Source: JAHBNG01 sp039028975
GTDB lineage: Bacteria; Chloroflexota; Anaerolineae; Caldilineales; Caldilineaceae
Length of the DNA stretch: 64,000 nucleotides
Reading direction: 5' to 3'
Assembly (NCBI GenBank): GCA_039028975.1
Contig: JBCCHB010000065.1
Span: forward strand, 23,157 to 87,156
Shown here: positions 60,722-64,000 of the stretch, in pieces
How the letters are laid out: every line of letters starts with the position of its first letter
How positions within the stretch are numbered: the stretch's first letter is position 1
Program-made: the position numbers and the translations under genes
The notes under the pieces: model-generated
What the model saw: only the letters and a program-made list of their open reading frames with translations
Told to the model about the DNA's origin: nothing
The model's database searches: none

Positions 60722-61627
60722 ATGATCACAAGCGTTCGTATCCAAAATTATCGCTCTATTGTTGAAGCAACTGTGGAGTTGTCGCCGTTTACATTGCTGA
60801 TTGGTGCGAATGGAACGGGGAAGTCGAATTTTTTGCAGCTTTTTGAAGACATCCGTGACGTGTCTACTTTAATACACAAAAAGCACTTTAACCATCTTAA
60901 CAAACCACAAAAGATAACTATTCAGTATGATAACGATACAAGCTGGGAGTTTAGTGAAAAACATGAGAAAGGGTTTTTTCCACTACATTATCGCCCAACC
61001 ATATTTAGGCTAAATCCGGATAGTATTGGCAAAGCAGAGACACTTAGCGCTAACCCTCAAGTAAGTAGTGATGGCTCTGGTGCGGTACAGGTATTAGATT
61101 CTTTAAAAACAGGAGCTCATGAGGATTTATTTGAATTAATTGAAAACGACCTCAAGCGATACGTGCCAGAAATCGAGAAGCTGTTTTTTATACCAAGTTC
61201 AAACGCTAAACAACTACAGGTTCGCGAGAAATCAATTGTGAATCCTATACTCGTACAAGAGTTATCAGAAGGAACACGGCTGGCTCTTACGATCCTAACA
61301 ATTGTATATCAAGAAAATCCACCTCTGTTTATCGGATTAGAAGAAATCGACAGAGGATTGCACCCAAGATTGTTTCAGCAGATTATTGAATTGCTTACCC
61401 AGATCAGTGAAGAAAAGGGCATCCAAATCGTTGCAACCACTCACAACCCTTATTTAGTCGACGAGTTCAAAGATCGGGAAGAATCCGTGATTATTGTCGA
61501 AAAACATGAAGGGGCAACGACATTCACTTCACTTTCCAAAAAGCTAGAAAATCTCGAACCATACGAAGAACCCCTTGGTCAGCTTTGGTATTCAGGCATT
61601 GCGGGAGGCGTACCAGCATTTTCATAA
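60722..61627 (+). CDS. ABC/SMC-type AAA ATPase (OLD/RecF-like)
   Basis: 301 residues with all motifs of a RecF/OLD-type ATPase. Walker A is GANGTGKS (28-35), the signature is LSEGT (181-185), Walker B is LFIGLEEID (202-210) and the switch His is ATTH (His241). The start is typical (ITSVRIQNYRSIVEATVELSPFTLLIGAN). The coiled-coil middle is short and there is no nuclease domain in this chain. Its stop overlaps the next gene's ATG (TAATG), so both are made together. The pairing resembles two-gene ATPase/TOPRIM defence modules. Confidence 0.88.
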   Translation: MITSVRIQNYRSIVEATVELSPFTLLIGANGTGKSNFLQLFEDIRDVSTLIHKKHFNHLNKPQKITIQYDNDTSWEFSEKHEKGFFPLHYRPTIFRLNPDSIGKAETLSANPQVSSDGSGAVQVLDSLKTGAHEDLFELIENDLKRYVPEIEKLFFIPSSNAKQLQVREKSIVNPILVQELSEGTRLALTILTIVYQENPPLFIGLEEIDRGLHPRLFQQIIELLTQISEEKGIQIVATTHNPYLVDEFKDREESVIIVEKHEGATTFTSLSKKLENLEPYEEPLGQLWYSGIAGGVPAFS

Positions 61628-62289
61628 TGAACTATCTTTACCTCTTGACTGAAGATGACAATGACGATCTGTTCTACGAAGGATGTGTTGAAAAGCTAAC
61701 GGGAAAATCCTATTCTGTCCTGAACAGACGTATTCGTAAAGGGAGCGGGATCAGCGCTGTACGCAGCAGCCTGCGATTACTTCTACAAGATATTCGTAGA
61801 ACTGGTCATTTGGAGAACACATTCTTTTTAGTCGCCATTGACAATGATAGAGCACCTGTTCATCCTAAACACCCCCAAATAGAGGGTCTAAGTAGATCTG
61901 ATCGTTCCAAACAATGCCGAGTTTGTGAACTACAGGAGGTACTTAACGTTGAGCTTGATACGGATCGATCAGAATGGCCGATTCGCGGTGCCATTGCAAT
62001 ACCAGTTGAAATGCTCGAAAGTTGGTTGCTTCTCATTTGTGGTCATAGGTCCGACACGCTCCCATTCTTCGGACGTAAAGCTCAAACCATTGCGAAAAAA
62101 TACTACTCACCCAAGTCCCCCCCTGACCAGCTAAAAGATCTCTGTAACCAAGAGATTCAAAATTCATCAGTCGGTTCGATGGCTGAATTCTGTTTAACAT
62201 GCGCCACCGATCTGCTAGACCCCGATGACCTTGCAACAAAATCCCCTAGCTTTGCCCACTTCAAAACACAAATCGAAACCTGGATCTAA
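61627..62289 (+). CDS. TOPRIM-like partner protein of the ATPase
   Basis: 220 residues. The start MNYLYLLTEDDNDDLFYEG has a Glu (residue 9) at the position of the TOPRIM glutamate, and VAIDNDRAP (Asp72, Asp74) gives the DxD. This suggests a TOPRIM-like nuclease fold related to DUF4276/DUF4435-type proteins. A CxxC pair occurs in CRVCELQEV. It is coupled to the ATPase gene by a one-base overlap. I infer a metal-dependent nuclease controlled by the ATPase. Confidence 0.7.
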   Translation: MNYLYLLTEDDNDDLFYEGCVEKLTGKSYSVLNRRIRKGSGISAVRSSLRLLLQDIRRTGHLENTFFLVAIDNDRAPVHPKHPQIEGLSRSDRSKQCRVCELQEVLNVELDTDRSEWPIRGAIAIPVEMLESWLLLICGHRSDTLPFFGRKAQTIAKKYYSPKSPPDQLKDLCNQEIQNSSVGSMAEFCLTCATDLLDPDDLATKSPSFAHFKTQIETWI

Positions 62290-62290
62290 T

Positions 62291-63688
62291 ATGGCAAACA
62301 AAGCTCCCCAACCAAACATTCTCTTCATCATGGATGACCAGCACCGCTTTGACTACCTGGGCTGTGCCGGTGCAGATTTTGTTCGTACGCCCAACATCGA
62401 TGCCCTAGCTGCTCGGGGTACCCGCTTTACCCACTGTACGGTAAACAGCCCTATCTGTGCACCCTCTCGGATTGCCCTTGCATCAGGCTTGATGGCCCAC
62501 CGTGTGGCCCCCTTTGATAATGATAGTTATCTCTCTAACCGGGTACCTACCTACTATCAGCAGCTACGCGATCATGGGTATAGGGTAGGTACTGTAGGCA
62601 AACTGGATTTGGGCAAGCCAGATAAGTACAATGGCCGAAACGGTGACCGACCAGTAGCCTACAGCTGGGGCTTTACCCATCCCCACGAGACTGAGGGAAA
62701 AATGCACGCAGCCCGCTTTGGTGAACCACAAGGTCCGTATGGCTTTATGTTGAAAGAACGGGACCTCTATAAGACCTTCTCTGACGACTACATAGAACGG
62801 TTTGTCAGCGGACGGGGAGGAGACTCTGTCCATCGTTGGATTGAGACCCATTCCCATGATTCGCCTCTGCCAACCGACGCATTTGAAGACATTTACATTG
62901 GTCAACATGCCGCCCAATGGATTGAGAACGTCCCCGACGATTTTCCCTGGCACTACTTTGTGAGCTTTGTTGGTCCCCATGACCCGTTTGATCCGCCCAC
63001 TGAATATGCCGACCGTTGGCGTAATGCCGAGATACCGCCTGCCATTCCTTATGATGTAACAGATCGGCCTGCCTGGATTGCCAAGCAATCAGCCGAACGA
63101 GAAAGCACAAATACAGACATGGTACGGCGCCAGTATTGTGCGTTGATTGAATTAATTGATGAGCAGATTGGGCAGATTCTGGCGGCGCTAGAGAAGCGGG
63201 GCACGATGGAGAATACCATCATTATCTTTGCCAGCGACCACGGTGAGATGCTGGGTGATCATGGCATGTACCAGAAGAGTGTAGCCTACGAACAGGCGCT
63301 GCGAGTGCCGCTCATTGTGGCCGGGCCGGGTATACCAGAAGATGTCGAATCGAATGCGCTGATTGCTCTGTTCGATATCAACCCGACCATCTGTGAAATG
63401 GCTGGTGTACCTGTGCTAGAGAACATAGACGCACGCTCCTTATTGCCATTACTGCAAGGTGAGACGGATGAGCATCGAGATGCCACGATTAGCTCTATGC
63501 GAAACTTCCGCTCTATTCGTACCCATACCCACAAGTTCATTGAAAACTACAACGACCGCAATGAACTTTACGATCTACAAAATGATCCAGACGAAATGCA
63601 AAATCTAGTAAATGAGGAGACTGAGTTGGCCCTTTCCCTGAGACAGCAGCTTGCCATGGGTATGAAAGAGGGGCATTGGTTGCGTTAG
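62291..63688 (+). CDS. Sulfatase (formylglycine type)
   Basis: 465 residues. The formylglycine motif is CAPSR with Cys56, the metal site is Asp15-Asp16 (FIMDDQH), and FASDHGEMLGDHGMYQKSVAYEQALRVP follows. It resembles the choline-/arylsulfatase group. ATG 62291 lies one base after the TOPRIM-like gene's stop; a longer frame reading back into that gene is not used. Despite the contact, no functional link to the ATPase pair is evident. Confidence 0.93.
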   Translation: MANKAPQPNILFIMDDQHRFDYLGCAGADFVRTPNIDALAARGTRFTHCTVNSPICAPSRIALASGLMAHRVAPFDNDSYLSNRVPTYYQQLRDHGYRVGTVGKLDLGKPDKYNGRNGDRPVAYSWGFTHPHETEGKMHAARFGEPQGPYGFMLKERDLYKTFSDDYIERFVSGRGGDSVHRWIETHSHDSPLPTDAFEDIYIGQHAAQWIENVPDDFPWHYFVSFVGPHDPFDPPTEYADRWRNAEIPPAIPYDVTDRPAWIAKQSAERESTNTDMVRRQYCALIELIDEQIGQILAALEKRGTMENTIIIFASDHGEMLGDHGMYQKSVAYEQALRVPLIVAGPGIPEDVESNALIALFDINPTICEMAGVPVLENIDARSLLPLLQGETDEHRDATISSMRNFRSIRTHTHKFIENYNDRNELYDLQNDPDEMQNLVNEETELALSLRQQLAMGMKEGHWLR

Positions 63689-63902
63689 GGAGCCATCTGA
63701 GCCATCTGTTGGACGGCAAACGCGTTACCTCACAAAACGAAGATGCCCAGTCCAATTGACCACAAGGGGCCAAATCATGCTCCAACCCAGCGGCCCTAAC
63801 AAATAGACTCAACAAAGCGAGTAAGCCAGCAACGATATACCTCCTTCTAAAGTATCAATGGCTCTCTTGGAATACGTGTGGTTGACAAGCGGAAGGGTAA
63901 CG

Positions 63903-63982
63903 AACCATGAAGGAATTGAAGGAAATGAAGCTTTTGTTCCAGGGAATTTACTATCTTCATGCCCTTCATGAACTTCATGGTT
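63903..63982. repeat. Palindromic repeat of the accatgaagg/cttcatggt type
   Basis: aaccatgaaggaattgaagg at the left and cccttcatgaacttcatggt at the right are inverted, built of repeated atgaag words. The stretch 63689-64000 holds no gene. Confidence 0.6.
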
Positions 63983-64000
63983 AATTTGAATTGTGTCAAC

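Noticed and set aside
60722..63688. Three-gene defence operon including the sulfatase at 62291
   Set aside because: The one-base spacing is suggestive, but the sulfatase is a normal full-length enzyme like others nearby, so a functional link is unsupported.

Overview
The window looks like a chromosomal stretch from a Chloroflexota-type bacterium (Anaerolineae/Caldilineae-like). Supporting clues are the side-by-side radical SAM and DUF2344 genes, assimilatory sulfur genes, Cx-SAM/cmo5U tRNA genes, many sulfatases, MalFG-type sugar transporters, and intergenic DNA crowded with short palindromic repeats. This taxonomic reading is an inference from gene content. I found no rRNA or tRNA gene, no CRISPR array, and no complete insertion sequence with a transposase.

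Layout. 1-5.5 kb: rlmI-like rRNA methyltransferase (cut by the window edge), aroB, a Fic AMP-transferase, aroQ, and a sugar-binding lipoprotein. 5.7-8.9 kb (minus): DUF2344 and radical SAM pair. 9.6-12.9 kb: DUF4349 lipoprotein, an unknown membrane protein, and a PPP-type phosphatase. 13.2-19.9 kb (minus): an assimilatory sulfate-reduction operon (siroheme synthase-like, APS reductase, TrpD-like transferase, unknown protein, siroheme sulfite reductase). It is preceded at 19810-19911 by a very short ORF with 11 cysteine codons, followed by a perfect terminator hairpin and a competing antiterminator segment. This is a textbook attenuator and I regard it as the most interesting feature here. 20-26 kb: TadE, a PfkB kinase, DUF937, DinB, and an enolase-superfamily enzyme. 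26.6-33.7 kb: ferredoxin, Gfo/Idh oxidoreductase, an EEP-family hydrolase, a sensor kinase, galT, and a TPM protein. 33.7-41.6 kb (minus): three sulfatases, an M48 protease, an epimerase-like oxidoreductase, and a glycosyltransferase. 42-44 kb (minus): a two-component pair whose kinase carries a Clp N-domain. 44.6-45.7 kb: Uma2 nuclease with a long repetitive coiled coil. 46.1-51.4 kb: a tRNA anticodon-loop modification operon (two U32 proteins, trmN6, cmoA, cmoB). 51.6-55.1 kb: sugar ABC transporter. 55.1-58.3 kb (minus): cytochrome P450 and an AAA/PD-(D/E)XK protein. 58.7-63.7 kb: two sulfatases flanking an ABC-ATPase/TOPRIM-like pair.

How the parts fit. Five sulfatases, two sugar-binding proteins, transporter permeases and GalT suggest use of sulfated carbohydrates. 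The sulfate released could feed the APS reductase/sulfite reductase operon, which is probably gated by Cys-tRNA charging through the attenuator. aroB and aroQ belong to the chorismate pathway, which supplies prephenate, the cosubstrate of CmoA and of TrhP-type U32 hydroxylases.

Repeats. At least three palindromic families (called A, B and C here) recur through the window. Copies lie inside or at the edge of genes: A inside a U32 gene, and B at the start of the TPM and phosphatase genes. One B element sits inside an A element, which shows the order of insertion.
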